From: Albimonas donghaensis
GTDB taxonomy: Bacteria; Pseudomonadota; Alphaproteobacteria; Rhodobacterales; Rhodobacteraceae
DNA: 50,984 bases
NCBI RefSeq assembly: GCF_900106695.1
Contig: NZ_FNMZ01000014.1
Coordinates: forward strand, 1 to 50,984
Direction: 5' to 3'
A model generated the notes under the pieces. That model was not told the origin of the DNA and made no database searches. It was given only the letters and a program-made list of their open reading frames with translations. Positions 6,318 to 15,569 of the stretch are shown here, in pieces; positions within the stretch are counted from its first letter, which is position 1, and every line of letters begins with the position of its first letter. Both the position numbers and the translations under genes were made by a program.

Positions 6318-8059
6318 GCATGGTCGCGGAGATGCTGCGCCGGGGCAGGGCGGCGCCGGCCCATGTCTCGCCGGTCGACGCGGTGATGGGTGAGGACTGG
6401 GCCGAGGTGGATTTTTCCCACGGCGCACGCCGTCCGACGCGGGCCGCGCTGATGGCGGCGCATCGCCAGGACATCCGGCCGGGCGGGGCGCCGATGCCGC
6501 CCGCTCTGCCGGGGCGGCGGGAGCAGATTGTCGTGAAGATGGTCCGCACGGGCGGCGCCTCGAACGCCGCCGGGCTGCGCGCGCAGCTCAATTACCTCAG
6601 CCGCGAGGGTGGGGTGGAGGTGCAGCGCTCGGAAGACTTCTTCGGCATCGGCATGGATGCGGAGGAAATCGAGAACGTCATCTCCGCCTGGAACATGCCG
6701 GGGGGGCAGCGGGGCGGGCCGGACCGGACCTCGCATTTCATCGTCAGCTTTCCGCAGAGCATCGATCCCGCCGCCGCCGAGCGCGCGGGCCGCGCCTGGG
6801 CGGAGGAGATGTTCGGCTCCGGCGCCTATGGCGGCGACTGCTTCGACTACGTCACGGCCTTCCACACTGACCGCGCCCACCCGCACATGCATGTGGTCGT
6901 TCACCGGCGCGGGCTCGACCATGACGGTTGGCTCAAGGTCTCGCGTCGCTCGGACGTGAACTACCAGTCGATGCGCGCGCTCGCCGCGGAGATCGCGCAG
7001 AGAGAAGGCATCGAGGTCGAGGCGACCCCGCGCCTTGCCCGCGGGGTCGTGGCCTTGCCCATTCCCGACGCCGAAATCCGCCGCGCCGCCGAGCAGGGCA
7101 GAGCGCCGATCGCGCCCGAGCACACGCTCCTCGGCGCAGCCAGAACGGCCGCTGCGATCGTCCACTACGCCCGTCGCTTCGCCGCCGAAGCGGCGCTGCT
7201 GGAGGACCGCGCCCCGGCGCTGGCCAAGCTGCTGCGCGAGGCCTCCCAGGCCGTCGCGGAAGGCCGCGAGCTGACCGAGGCCCGGATGGGCCGTCCCATC
7301 GATCCCGAGGAGGAAAAGACCATGGCCCAGACGTTGGCGGGCGCCCGGCAGGAGGCGCGAGACAAGATCGCCGCTGTTGACGCGCGGATCGAGGCGATGC
7401 GCGATCCCGTGGAGCAGGTGAAGTTCCAGCGCCAGGCGGCGATGATGAAGGCTGAGGCGGCGCCGGTTCTGGGCGACGCGGGGTTGATGAACTTCGCCAG
7501 GCCCGCCGAGCAGGGGCGGTATGCCGGGTTGCCTGCCGGCGAGGGGCGCGTTGACGCGATCCGAGCCGAAGCCGACCGCCGCGTCTCGGCCATCGCCGAG
7601 CGCGCGGGCCTCAACGGCGCCGCGATGGTGGAGCGATATTCCGGCGGCGCGCCCTCCCGTGCCCTGGCCGAGAGCTATGCGAAGTCGGAGGCGAAGGAGC
7701 GCGAGAACCGCCGCGCGATCACCGGCGCGCCGGAGGAGACGGCGGCGCAGCGCGACGCCGCCCTGACAGCGATGCATCGCGAGATCGGCGCGGTCTATCG
7801 GGCGGCGCGGGAGCTGGCGCGGCAGGAGGCAGGGCGCGACGAGGCGCCCGCGGCGGATCGAGCCACTGCGCCAGAGAAGGCGATGCCTGAACGCGCCACG
7901 CCGTCGCCCACGCGAGACGCCGGGGCAGGGCAGGGGCCCACATCCCGCCCCGCGCCCAGGGACGATGCCGATGACCAGGCCCGCCGCGAGCAGGAGCGCG
8001 CCCGGCGCATCGCCGCCCGCAAGGCGCGCGGCCGCGACGGCGGAGGGCACGGGCTGTGA
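6314..8059 (+). CDS. virD2: VirD2-family relaxase
   Basis: A 581-aa relaxase. The N-terminal half holds the MOBP/VirD2 motifs: catalytic tyrosine in AQLNYLSREG (motif I), HFIVSFP (motif II), and the three-histidine metal site in AFHTDRAHPHMHVVVHRRG (motif III). It would nick the CCTG|C site, stay bound to the 5' end and pilot the strand into the recipient. The C-terminal half is Ala/Arg/Glu-rich, low complexity and probably the secretion tail. The ATG at 6314 overlaps the stop of the preceding gene; a GTG at 6308 is less likely. The stop overlaps the virD4 start by four bases. Confidence 0.93.
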   Translation: MSMVAEMLRRGRAAPAHVSPVDAVMGEDWAEVDFSHGARRPTRAALMAAHRQDIRPGGAPMPPALPGRREQIVVKMVRTGGASNAAGLRAQLNYLSREGGVEVQRSEDFFGIGMDAEEIENVISAWNMPGGQRGGPDRTSHFIVSFPQSIDPAAAERAGRAWAEEMFGSGAYGGDCFDYVTAFHTDRAHPHMHVVVHRRGLDHDGWLKVSRRSDVNYQSMRALAAEIAQREGIEVEATPRLARGVVALPIPDAEIRRAAEQGRAPIAPEHTLLGAARTAAAIVHYARRFAAEAALLEDRAPALAKLLREASQAVAEGRELTEARMGRPIDPEEEKTMAQTLAGARQEARDKIAAVDARIEAMRDPVEQVKFQRQAAMMKAEAAPVLGDAGLMNFARPAEQGRYAGLPAGEGRVDAIRAEADRRVSAIAERAGLNGAAMVERYSGGAPSRALAESYAKSEAKERENRRAITGAPEETAAQRDAALTAMHREIGAVYRAARELARQEAGRDEAPAADRATAPEKAMPERATPSPTRDAGAGQGPTSRPAPRDDADDQARREQERARRIAARKARGRDGGGHGL

Positions 8060-10155
8060 GCCTCGCCCGGAACGACGCCCGCCGCGAGATCCTGACCCTC
8101 GCCGCCATCGGCCTGCTTGCTGGGCTGCTGCTCGGCAACCTCGCCGCCGGGGCCTTCGCCGCCTGGCGCACCGGCGGGACCGTGGGGGAGACGAGCTTCG
8201 CCACCTTCCTCGCCCACGCGCCCTGGGCCGTGGGGCGGGTGACCGAGCCGTTTCGCACCGGCCTCGCCATCCTCGCCGCCACCGGCCTCGCCTGCGCCGC
8301 GCTTCTCCCCGCGATCGCGCGCCGGCCGCAGCTCACCTCCCACGGCGCCGCCCGCTGGGCCAAGCCCGACGAGATCCGCCGCGCGGGCCTCTCCGCCCGG
8401 ATCGATGCGCTGCAGGGTCCGATCTACGCCAAGCTCGGGGCGCCCGGCTCCAGCGCGCCATACCTCACCTCCTCCGAGATCCCGCATTCGCTGATCGCCG
8501 CGCCCACCGGCTCGGGCAAAGGCGTCGGCGTGGTGATCCCGACCCTGCTGACCTGGCGCGGCTCTGTGATCTGCCTCGACGTGAAGGGCGAGAATTTCGC
8601 GAAGACCGCCCGCCGCCGGGCCGCGCTCGGCGACCGCGTGTTCAAGTTCGCGCCCTATGATCCGGAGGGTCGCACCCACCGCTGGAACCCGATGGACGCT
8701 GTGGCCGATGCCGCCCCTGCCCGCCGCTTCACCGAAGCGCGCCGCCTCGCCGCTGCGCTGATCGTGGCGCAGGGCAACGCCACCAGCTTCCTCGAAGGCG
8801 CACGCGAGATTTTTGCGGCAGCCGCCTTGCTGGCTTGCCAGCGCGGCCGCCCGAACATCGGCGAGATCTACGACGCCCTCTCCGCCCCCGGCGAGCTGTT
8901 CGACTTGTTCGAGACGCTGGCCGAGGAAGCTGCAACTGAAGAAGCCGCCCGCATCTTCCGCCGCATGGCCGGGATGGAGAGCCGGATCCTCTCCTCCTAC
9001 CTCTCGGTTCTGGCGGACGGTGGTCTCTCGCTCTGGGCCGACCGCATGGTGCGACGCGCGACCGAGGCGACGGACTTCGACATCGCGCAGATGCGGCGCG
9101 ATCCGGCCTCGGTGTTCATCGTGGTTTCGCCCAACGACCTGATCCCGCTGGCGCCGCTGGTGCGGCTGCTGTTCCAGCAGACCGTCGCCCTGCTGCAGCG
9201 CGCCGAGCCGGGGGCGGACGAGCCATACCCGGTGCTTCTGCTGCTGGACGAATTCGCGTCCCTCGGCCGGATGGAGGCCCTGCAGCAAGGCATCACCACG
9301 CTGCGCAGCTATGGTGGCCGGGTGATGATCGTCGTGCAGTCCATCGCCTCGCTGCGCGACGGGCGGCTCTATGGGCGCGAGGGCGCCTCGGTGTTCTTGG
9401 CGAATTGCCGCCTGCAGCTGTTCATGGCCCCGGCGGACGAGGAGACGCCAGAATATGTGTCCCGCGCCATCGGCGACTTCACCCGCCGCGCGCGGTCGAA
9501 ATCCTGGCGGATCGGCGCCTGGGAGACCTCGATGCAGGAACGTGAGGAGGGCGCCCGCCTGATCCGCCCCGAGGCGCTGCGCCAGCTCGGGGAGCGCAAG
9601 GTGGTGGCGCTGATCCAGAACCACCCGCCGGTGCTGGCCGAGCGGGTGACGTATTTTGAGGACAAGGCGCTGGCGCCGCTGTTCCAGGGGCAGACGGGCG
9701 CCGCGCCTGAACCGCGCTCGCTGGACGGGGCGGCGGCGAACCCGTTGGCGGCGGCGGGGCAGGGGAGGCGGGGGGAGGAGTCGGCAAGACCTGCGCCAGT
9801 CACCGTGGAGCCCGTCCCCCCGGGAATTGCGCAGGCCACTGACGAGCACGACCCCGAACCCGCAGTGGCGGTGGACGAGGCCACCCCGCAGAGCCAGGTG
9901 CGAGAGGCGCCGGCGGCCGAAAAGGACGAGGAGGACGGGACACCCACGACGAAACCCGGCGTGAAAGACTGTGCCCGCATCTCTCACGCTTTCGATGACC
10001 TGCTCGCGCGGGTGGAGGAGGCGGAGGTCAGGTTCGCCGCTCCCCCTGTCGGTGCCGGGTGCTGCGCTGGTCGGTGGCAGTCACCTCCGCTGCCTGAGGT
10101 GAAAGAGCTACCGTCAAGTCGGGCGGGGGGCGGCCGTTCGGCGGGCACCGCATGA
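8056..10155 (+). CDS. virD4: VirD4/TraG coupling protein
   Basis: Type IV coupling protein, 699 aa, an inner-membrane hexameric ATPase that hands the relaxase-DNA complex to the VirB channel. Two N-terminal membrane segments (about residues 14-35 and 70-87) precede the ATPase domain with Walker A IAAPTGSGKGVGVVIPTLL near residue 155 and Walker B VLLLLDEFASLG near 400. The last 140 residues are acidic, low complexity and end in a poorly conserved Cys/Pro/Arg stretch next to the CBASS locus, which may mark an insertion boundary. The start is a GTG overlapping the virD2 stop (GTGA). Confidence 0.93.
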   Translation: MSLARNDARREILTLAAIGLLAGLLLGNLAAGAFAAWRTGGTVGETSFATFLAHAPWAVGRVTEPFRTGLAILAATGLACAALLPAIARRPQLTSHGAARWAKPDEIRRAGLSARIDALQGPIYAKLGAPGSSAPYLTSSEIPHSLIAAPTGSGKGVGVVIPTLLTWRGSVICLDVKGENFAKTARRRAALGDRVFKFAPYDPEGRTHRWNPMDAVADAAPARRFTEARRLAAALIVAQGNATSFLEGAREIFAAAALLACQRGRPNIGEIYDALSAPGELFDLFETLAEEAATEEAARIFRRMAGMESRILSSYLSVLADGGLSLWADRMVRRATEATDFDIAQMRRDPASVFIVVSPNDLIPLAPLVRLLFQQTVALLQRAEPGADEPYPVLLLLDEFASLGRMEALQQGITTLRSYGGRVMIVVQSIASLRDGRLYGREGASVFLANCRLQLFMAPADEETPEYVSRAIGDFTRRARSKSWRIGAWETSMQEREEGARLIRPEALRQLGERKVVALIQNHPPVLAERVTYFEDKALAPLFQGQTGAAPEPRSLDGAAANPLAAAGQGRRGEESARPAPVTVEPVPPGIAQATDEHDPEPAVAVDEATPQSQVREAPAAEKDEEDGTPTTKPGVKDCARISHAFDDLLARVEEAEVRFAAPPVGAGCCAGRWQSPPLPEVKELPSSRAGGGRSAGTA

Positions 10156-10262
10156 ATGACCAAAATGCACAGGAAGCTGCCCGAGGCCAGCGTTGGCCTT
10201 GCTGCCTTGCCTAAAGTATAGCGCGACAATATGGGTGAGGATGAGAACCTCAGTGACACAGT

Positions 10263-10772
10263 TCAAGGGCCGTTGCGGATATCAGCAAGCCTTTCGGTTC
10301 TTCCGGATCGGTTGGCGAGCGTTACAGCAAGGAGCGGGTCCTTTTCGAACGAGCCGCCTATGATCGCCAAAATAGGTCGCTGGCAGCGGTAGGATCGGTC
10401 TTCGGCAATTTTCTGAATTGCTTGTAGGTCATCCGAACTTGGGGATGGATGATAAGCAGGGTGAGAGTGCCACTCGCCTAGATAGTGGCTTCCGGCAGAC
10501 CAGGAACGCCTAAGCAGCCAGTCCAGACCCGAGCGCCCTCGGATGAACCAGGTGGGGCCAGCCTCGGAATCAGACGGTGCAGCGGTTGCCTTCTCTACCC
10601 ATGCGGATGAAAAGTCTGAAGAGTAACGCCCGATCAGAACTCCGCCTGTTTCGTTACCCTTCGCCGCGGTTGCCGCCGCAACCATGTCTCGGATCGCATT
10701 CGAAGAGAAGGTCACCACGGCACCGCCTGCGGACTTGAACCGGGCGCCTATCTCAACCTGCTCTGTAGTCAA
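10263..10772 (-). CDS. cap3: CBASS Cap3, JAB/JAMM isopeptidase
   Basis: A 169-aa Mov34/JAB-family metalloprotease. Glu41 in NETGGVLIG and the zinc motif WHSHPAYHPSPSSDD (His102, His104, Asp115) form a complete JAMM active site. In type II CBASS, Cap3 removes or recycles the CD-NTase that Cap2 has conjugated to targets. The start overlaps the 3' end of cap2 by 20 bases, making it the last gene of the operon. It converges with virD4, with about 107 bases between them. Confidence 0.9.
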   Translation of the reverse strand: MTTEQVEIGARFKSAGGAVVTFSSNAIRDMVAAATAAKGNETGGVLIGRYSSDFSSAWVEKATAAPSDSEAGPTWFIRGRSGLDWLLRRSWSAGSHYLGEWHSHPAYHPSPSSDDLQAIQKIAEDRSYRCQRPILAIIGGSFEKDPLLAVTLANRSGRTERLADIRNGP

Positions 10773-12555
10773 CGCAGCCCCCGTCGCCCAAATAGTGAAT
10801 GCCGCAGGCGTCGGAGCGGGAGGCGAGCGCGCTCAAGATCACCCTCGCCCCGATGCCGGACCAGAGCTGAACATCCGCCGGGTTGGCGGGAAACACCGGG
10901 TGCCAACAGCCGATCCCTTCCATGACCGCCGCCCGCTGGACCGGTTGACCGAGGCTTTCGATTAGTGTCGAGAAGCGATGAATGACTTCGGCCGCGGCTA
11001 GCGCGGTCCCGTTCGACACCCAAGTAAGTAGCCCTTCCGCGGCCCAAGTCATCGACAACGAAATGAAAATTTTCTCGCGGTGCCAATCGATTCGCCCTAT
11101 AGCACGCAGAACCGAATTTTCGCCGCTACAATCGAGGATGACGTCATACTCATCATACGGCGGATCGGACTGCACCCGTTCGGGGAAAGCCGATGACGCC
11201 GCCCTCGATCGCATGTCTGGCTGAACACGATTGAGCCGGTCTACAAGGCTCTCCGCCTTGTTGCGACCGATGTCCGTGAGATCGAGCGAGTGACGGCAGA
11301 GGTTGCCGGCCGAAAGGATATCGCGGTCCTGGACATCGATCTGGGTGATCCCGGAACGTGCAAGGGTCTCCGCCACCTGGCTGCCCAATGAACCGGCGCC
11401 AATCATCAGAACCTTGAGGTCGTCGACTGCGGGCTGCTCACGCATCCGAGTCCGCATCTGGTCGGGTGCCCAGTTTTCACACTTGCTCCAGGTCAAGCGC
11501 CGCCCCGAATGTGCCAAGTTGCCGTCGTGTCGCTCGCGATTTGGCTCCGTGTTTCGAAATCCGTCTATCTTCGCATTCTTCTTTGTCAGGGGGATGTCGG
11601 TGATCGCCAACCAGTGCATGCGGGCATCTGCGTCGCCGAACCGCTCCGGGACCGGGAAACCCAGCATCAGCACCGCACGCCCTCTAACTTCAGTGCGCCG
11701 TACCTGGCGACCGAGTGTTCTCAGGATCTCGCCCAGATCGTGCCCATCATTTTGTAGGCAAACGCGCAGTTCGTTATAGGTGCGCGGCAGTTGCCACGCG
11801 CCCATGATGGGAAGTGATGCAAGGCGCAGCCATCGGCATGCGACATCCATCGTGGAGGCTTCAGAGATGCGGTCACCCCATTGGGGAGCATGCAGAGATG
11901 AGCCGTCCTGCCCTGACCACGACCGCACCGCCACGACGCTTTTTTGCTTCGACACTTCGACCAGCGCGGCGCCCCCAGATCGGTCACCCGCCGAAATCCA
12001 CCTCCCCAGATCGGTGTCGCTCTCGGAAAAGCCGATCAGCATGGAGCCGCCCGCTCCCGGCAGCGGAGGCATCTCGAAATGATCTCCGGGAAGATGAAGG
12101 CGGCCATTGCTGGCCGCTTCACACCATTTGCCGAACCGGTCGATTGCCCAAACAAGACGATCAGTCAGATCAGACGGCTCATCGGTTCCGCCGAGCCGCT
12201 CTCCCCAGACTAAGCTAGACTCCGCTATGCAGGGATGACCATCGCGCCACGGCTTGTCTTCTACCGCATCGCCAACAGGGTTCTGATGCGGATATGTGTC
12301 CCGCGGTCCAAGGACGACATCAGGAAACACGGCGACTTTCGCTGGGAAGCTGCTCGTCTCGACGACCAGATGCCAGCCACTTTCAGCCGGAAACCCGTGA
12401 CCGCCCGGCACTTGCACCGTGACCGGCAGCGACAGAGTCCGCCCTCTCCACTCCTGCCATCGGCCGCCTGAGGAAACTGGACCAGCACCTCCGGTAAGGA
12501 GCTCCGTCACGGGAAGCAGTGCGGGCGGAAGCGCATCGGCTTCCAGAGATCTCAC
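10753..12555 (-). CDS. cap2: CBASS Cap2, E2-E1 fusion conjugation enzyme
   Basis: A 600-aa fusion of an N-terminal E2-like domain and a C-terminal ThiF/E1 adenylating domain. The probable E2 cysteine is Cys109 in GHPCIAE, preceded by the YPHQNPVG motif. The E1 part has the nucleotide loop LMIGAGSLGSQVAETLARSG and DVQDRDILSAGNLCRHSL; the probable E1 cysteine is near residue 550 in GIGCWHPVFPANPADV. Cap2 conjugates the C terminus of the CD-NTase to targets and so primes it. The start is GTG, overlapping the CD-NTase stop (GTGA). Confidence 0.9.
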   Translation of the reverse strand: MRSLEADALPPALLPVTELLTGGAGPVSSGGRWQEWRGRTLSLPVTVQVPGGHGFPAESGWHLVVETSSFPAKVAVFPDVVLGPRDTYPHQNPVGDAVEDKPWRDGHPCIAESSLVWGERLGGTDEPSDLTDRLVWAIDRFGKWCEAASNGRLHLPGDHFEMPPLPGAGGSMLIGFSESDTDLGRWISAGDRSGGAALVEVSKQKSVVAVRSWSGQDGSSLHAPQWGDRISEASTMDVACRWLRLASLPIMGAWQLPRTYNELRVCLQNDGHDLGEILRTLGRQVRRTEVRGRAVLMLGFPVPERFGDADARMHWLAITDIPLTKKNAKIDGFRNTEPNRERHDGNLAHSGRRLTWSKCENWAPDQMRTRMREQPAVDDLKVLMIGAGSLGSQVAETLARSGITQIDVQDRDILSAGNLCRHSLDLTDIGRNKAESLVDRLNRVQPDMRSRAASSAFPERVQSDPPYDEYDVILDCSGENSVLRAIGRIDWHREKIFISLSMTWAAEGLLTWVSNGTALAAAEVIHRFSTLIESLGQPVQRAAVMEGIGCWHPVFPANPADVQLWSGIGARVILSALASRSDACGIHYLGDGGCVDYRAG

Positions 12556-13766
12556 GCGAAACGATCCGATCTAGCGACGGAAGTCACAGCGGGCGGCGCG
12601 GCAAATTGTGCCGGAACCCGATCGCCCCCGCGCGGGGGCGGAAGCGGGAACCGGTCGCCCAACATCCGCCGCCACAAGGCGCCGGACACGGCGGCGTCTT
12701 CCGCTTCCAATGCCTCTCGGGCTAGCGCCGCGAAGCCGTTAACGATCTCCACGAAGGCCTCGAAATCCTCAGGGGAAAGCCGAGCAAGCACGTTGTGCTC
12801 CGCTACTCCATGGTCCGCCAGCGCCGGGACATCCCGAGCCCGGGCACGCGAAAGCCACTGGTCTCGGAAAGCCTCGAAGACTTGGACGACCCCTTCCGCG
12901 GTCGTCAGGTCTGAGCCGTCTTCGAGCAAATACCCGACCATGTGTTCGAGCGGATAACCTTTAGGATACTTTGGAAGCTTTTCCGCTTTCTCGAGACGCC
13001 ACCATTTTATGACGCGAACCACGTTCAGATAGGTCCGATTTGTCCGGCGGTTTTTCTCAGCGGTCCACGAGATCTGGAGAAGAGGATGGGTCCGCCCCCA
13101 GGTCTTGGTATCGCGATCCGGGAGCCAGAGCGGGTTATCCTTCCAACCTTGGGGGGGCGCGTCATCGAGCACCTGGGTGACGCTTTCCGTGAGCATCGGG
13201 GCGGGACGCCCGAGTTCGTCGAACACGTTGCGCTGCCGCCATCCGACATTGAGGCGCCAGCTCATGTCGTCTTCGAGCGTGTCCAGCGACCGTGCCGCAT
13301 CAGACCGATAGATCGCCGCGATGTCCGAAGCCGCGGTCAGGCTCGCATCTTCGGTAATACCATGCGGCGTCCCTGAGGGGCGCGGTAGCGCGGTAATGAC
13401 CAAGTCCATATCGACCGCAGACATGGTGATACCGAAGGATCGCCCCTGAGGGCGCCACTTTTCTTTGTAGTACTTGTCGAGAAACGCCACGAAGAGGTTC
13501 ATAGCGTCTTCAGGTCGGACCTTCTCATGGTCGATGTTGGTAACCACAACGATATCGACGTCCGGACGCTTTTCGCCGAGCGGCCGTATGGCTGTCGCCC
13601 GACGGATGCTGCCCTGCAGAAAGGTGGAGACGACAATATTCTTCAGATCAGAGTCGGCCGCCAGGCGGTCTCGAAGCGTTTTCGCAGCGGCCCGCCAGGC
13701 CTCTTGCTGAGGGTCCGTTGGCCGGATCTGACTGAGGAATTCCTTGAACTGCACATCCAGCTTCAT
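12552..13766 (-). CDS. CBASS CD-NTase (cyclic oligonucleotide synthase)
   Basis: A 404-aa cGAS/DncV-like nucleotidyltransferase. The active-site GS motif FLQGSIRRATAI (Gly52-Ser53) is followed by DVD (Asp69, Asp71), and the third acidic residue is Asp121 in VDMDLVITALP. It senses infection and makes a cyclic di- or trinucleotide that switches on the effector. With a Cap4-type effector and Cap2/Cap3 next door, a CdnD-like enzyme making a cyclic trinucleotide is the best guess, but the product cannot be read from sequence. The C terminus ends in Arg-Phe-Ala, a small residue compatible with conjugation by Cap2. Confidence 0.9.
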   Translation of the reverse strand: MKLDVQFKEFLSQIRPTDPQQEAWRAAAKTLRDRLAADSDLKNIVVSTFLQGSIRRATAIRPLGEKRPDVDIVVVTNIDHEKVRPEDAMNLFVAFLDKYYKEKWRPQGRSFGITMSAVDMDLVITALPRPSGTPHGITEDASLTAASDIAAIYRSDAARSLDTLEDDMSWRLNVGWRQRNVFDELGRPAPMLTESVTQVLDDAPPQGWKDNPLWLPDRDTKTWGRTHPLLQISWTAEKNRRTNRTYLNVVRVIKWWRLEKAEKLPKYPKGYPLEHMVGYLLEDGSDLTTAEGVVQVFEAFRDQWLSRARARDVPALADHGVAEHNVLARLSPEDFEAFVEIVNGFAALAREALEAEDAAVSGALWRRMLGDRFPLPPPRGGDRVPAQFAAPPAVTSVARSDRFA

Positions 13767-13904
13767 GCTGAAAATCCATATCCGCGATGAACCATTGGCA
13801 ATCGAAGCAACGAGACAACCAGTGTTCCGGCGCAGAATGTGGTGTGGTCGAGGCGTTCGCCATCAACATAAAGGGGTCGAGCGCCGCAGATCAAGAGCCC
13901 ACGG

Positions 13905-15407
13905 TCAAGTTTCGAAGCTCGGATAGTAGGATCCGTCCGTTTCCCGCGTGAGGTCGAATTCGTAGAGCACGCAGGGTCCCAGCATCTGGGTTTGCTGACC
14001 AAGGTAAAAGGAAAACGCGTTCGGTGCGGACAGGAAGACGTGCACCCTGCCTTTGACGGCAATTGTGTTCGAAACCTCTTCAGCCGCGAGAGATGCTATT
14101 CTCAGAGCGTGTTCGCCACCGCGGATGGCCTTCAGCCCGGCACCTTCTTCAGGGATCACGTGCAGGATCTTCCCTACCGACGGCAGGGCCCGCGCCACAT
14201 ACTGCTCCACTTTCGGAAGCGCATTCCGAGCCAAGCTCAGCACCAGCGCGATGTCATCACCCTCACCTGTCCGGATCTCTGTTAAAATCGGCTCCGGCCC
14301 GGGCCTCTGGTCGTGAGTGTCCCAGACCTGCCGAGAATTTCCATAGCCGATCTGCACGAGTTCGACCGCCGCACCGGACTTGAGGTTGAGGCTTGTCCCG
14401 GCGAGGAAGGCAATCGATGCGGGTGCCTCCAAGAACAATCGGATCTCAGGACCTTGTGCAAGTTCGGATGAGAGAAACGCGCGAACCTGATCGCGAACGT
14501 CGTGCCAGCTCCGGTCGGCGCGAAGAAGGCGACCCTTGAAGTGATCTTGCAGAACGAGCGTGTGTTCTGGTGCGGCCAGCGCGATGTCAGCAGGCAGCGC
14601 GCGCGGCTCGTAGGTGTTGATAGCCACCCCTCTCTTAGCGCCACCTTTGAGCGGGATGAACCAGCCTTCCTCGTCGCACAGCTTTCGGAAGGTGGCCCGG
14701 TCTAGACGATTGATATTCTTGCTCACCAGGGTCCGTGCGGCCTCATCGTAGATGAAGGTGCTTTCGGCGTCGCGCCCCTGAAGTCTGACCAAGCGAAAAT
14801 GCAGGGCCACATCATCGCGAAGCGCATCCAGCGACTTTGCACCCTTCTCGATGTGGAATCCCTCTAGAACGGACCGAAGCTCTTCGTCCGAGTTCAGCTC
14901 GAGATGCTCGCGCCAAAGCTTCCGGACCTCCCCCATCCGGCTGCGGTCGGTGGTTGTATTGAAGAGCTTATCGAGCCTGAGCGATCCGTCCTTGCCGCTC
15001 ACCAATTCCGTGAGTAGGTCCCCCTCCTTAAGGCTGTAGGTCGTGACGAAGTGGAAGGCGGAGTTAGGTTCGCAATCGGTCTTCGCATTGCGCAGGCGCT
15101 GTAGTAACGAGACGGCGGTGGCGCGCAGGAAATCGGGATTGACAAGATCCGCATATCCGAAATGGCCGCTGTCGTCGGTGTGCCATTTGATCTGGAAGTA
15201 CTCGGCGACAATGCGATCCGGGCCGCTCGTGTTGCGCCGCCCCGGATTGTATTTCACTACGATGTCGTCGAACGCTTTCGGGCCATCTGCCTCGAAACTG
15301 ACCTCGACGACGTCAGGCCGATCGTCATCCAGAAGCGCCGCGGCGTGGATCCAGAACCGCCGGGACTGGTAGTTGTCCCCATGCCAGCGCGATGTGATAT
15401 TGGCCAT
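13905..15407 (-). CDS. cap4: CBASS effector Cap4-like (nuclease-SAVED)
   Basis: A 500-aa effector. The N terminus fits a DUF4297/Mrr-type restriction-fold nuclease: WHGDNYQSRRFWIHAAAL, Glu39, FDDIVVKY (Asp47/Asp48) and the Q-x-K motif YFQIKWH (Gln72, Lys74). The C-terminal 220 residues fit the SAVED ligand-sensor domain, with RLFLEAPASIAFLAGTSL, HVFLSAPNAFSFYLGQ and an end of GSYYPSFET type. Ligand binding is expected to activate indiscriminate double-strand DNA cleavage and abort infection. A candidate promoter (15510-15538) and GGAAG before the ATG mark it as first gene of the operon. The locus looks less GC-rich than the virB genes beside it. Confidence 0.88.
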   Translation of the reverse strand: MANITSRWHGDNYQSRRFWIHAAALLDDDRPDVVEVSFEADGPKAFDDIVVKYNPGRRNTSGPDRIVAEYFQIKWHTDDSGHFGYADLVNPDFLRATAVSLLQRLRNAKTDCEPNSAFHFVTTYSLKEGDLLTELVSGKDGSLRLDKLFNTTTDRSRMGEVRKLWREHLELNSDEELRSVLEGFHIEKGAKSLDALRDDVALHFRLVRLQGRDAESTFIYDEAARTLVSKNINRLDRATFRKLCDEEGWFIPLKGGAKRGVAINTYEPRALPADIALAAPEHTLVLQDHFKGRLLRADRSWHDVRDQVRAFLSSELAQGPEIRLFLEAPASIAFLAGTSLNLKSGAAVELVQIGYGNSRQVWDTHDQRPGPEPILTEIRTGEGDDIALVLSLARNALPKVEQYVARALPSVGKILHVIPEEGAGLKAIRGGEHALRIASLAAEEVSNTIAVKGRVHVFLSAPNAFSFYLGQQTQMLGPCVLYEFDLTRETDGSYYPSFET

Positions 15408-15509
15408 GCTTATCTTCCCGAAGGGATCCCTGTTGCTTCAAAGGCAAGTCAAAGAAGGACTTATGAGGTTCCGTGGGGAAAGCCACCAGAGAGCCTCGGA
15501 CATGGCGTT

Positions 15510-15538
15510 GTATTACTGAGACGGACTCATGTTGTGAA
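15510..15538 (-). promoter_or_regulatory. Candidate promoter of the CBASS operon
   Basis: On the minus strand TTCACA (15533-15538), a 17-bp spacer and TAATAC (15510-15515), about 100 bases before the cap4 ATG. The -35 box matches five of six consensus bases, the -10 box three of six. Confidence 0.45.
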
Positions 15539-15569
15539 TCCTGAACGTTAGATTCGGGCCGAAACCGCC

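Noticed and set aside
5540-8050. 836-codon minus-strand frame opposite virD2
   Set aside because: Shadow of the relaxase in high-GC DNA; composition is Arg/Ala/Gly-rich and lacks motifs.
10156-10262. Small gene between virD4 and cap3
   Set aside because: Frames are very short and lack ribosome binding sites; likely a convergent intergenic region.
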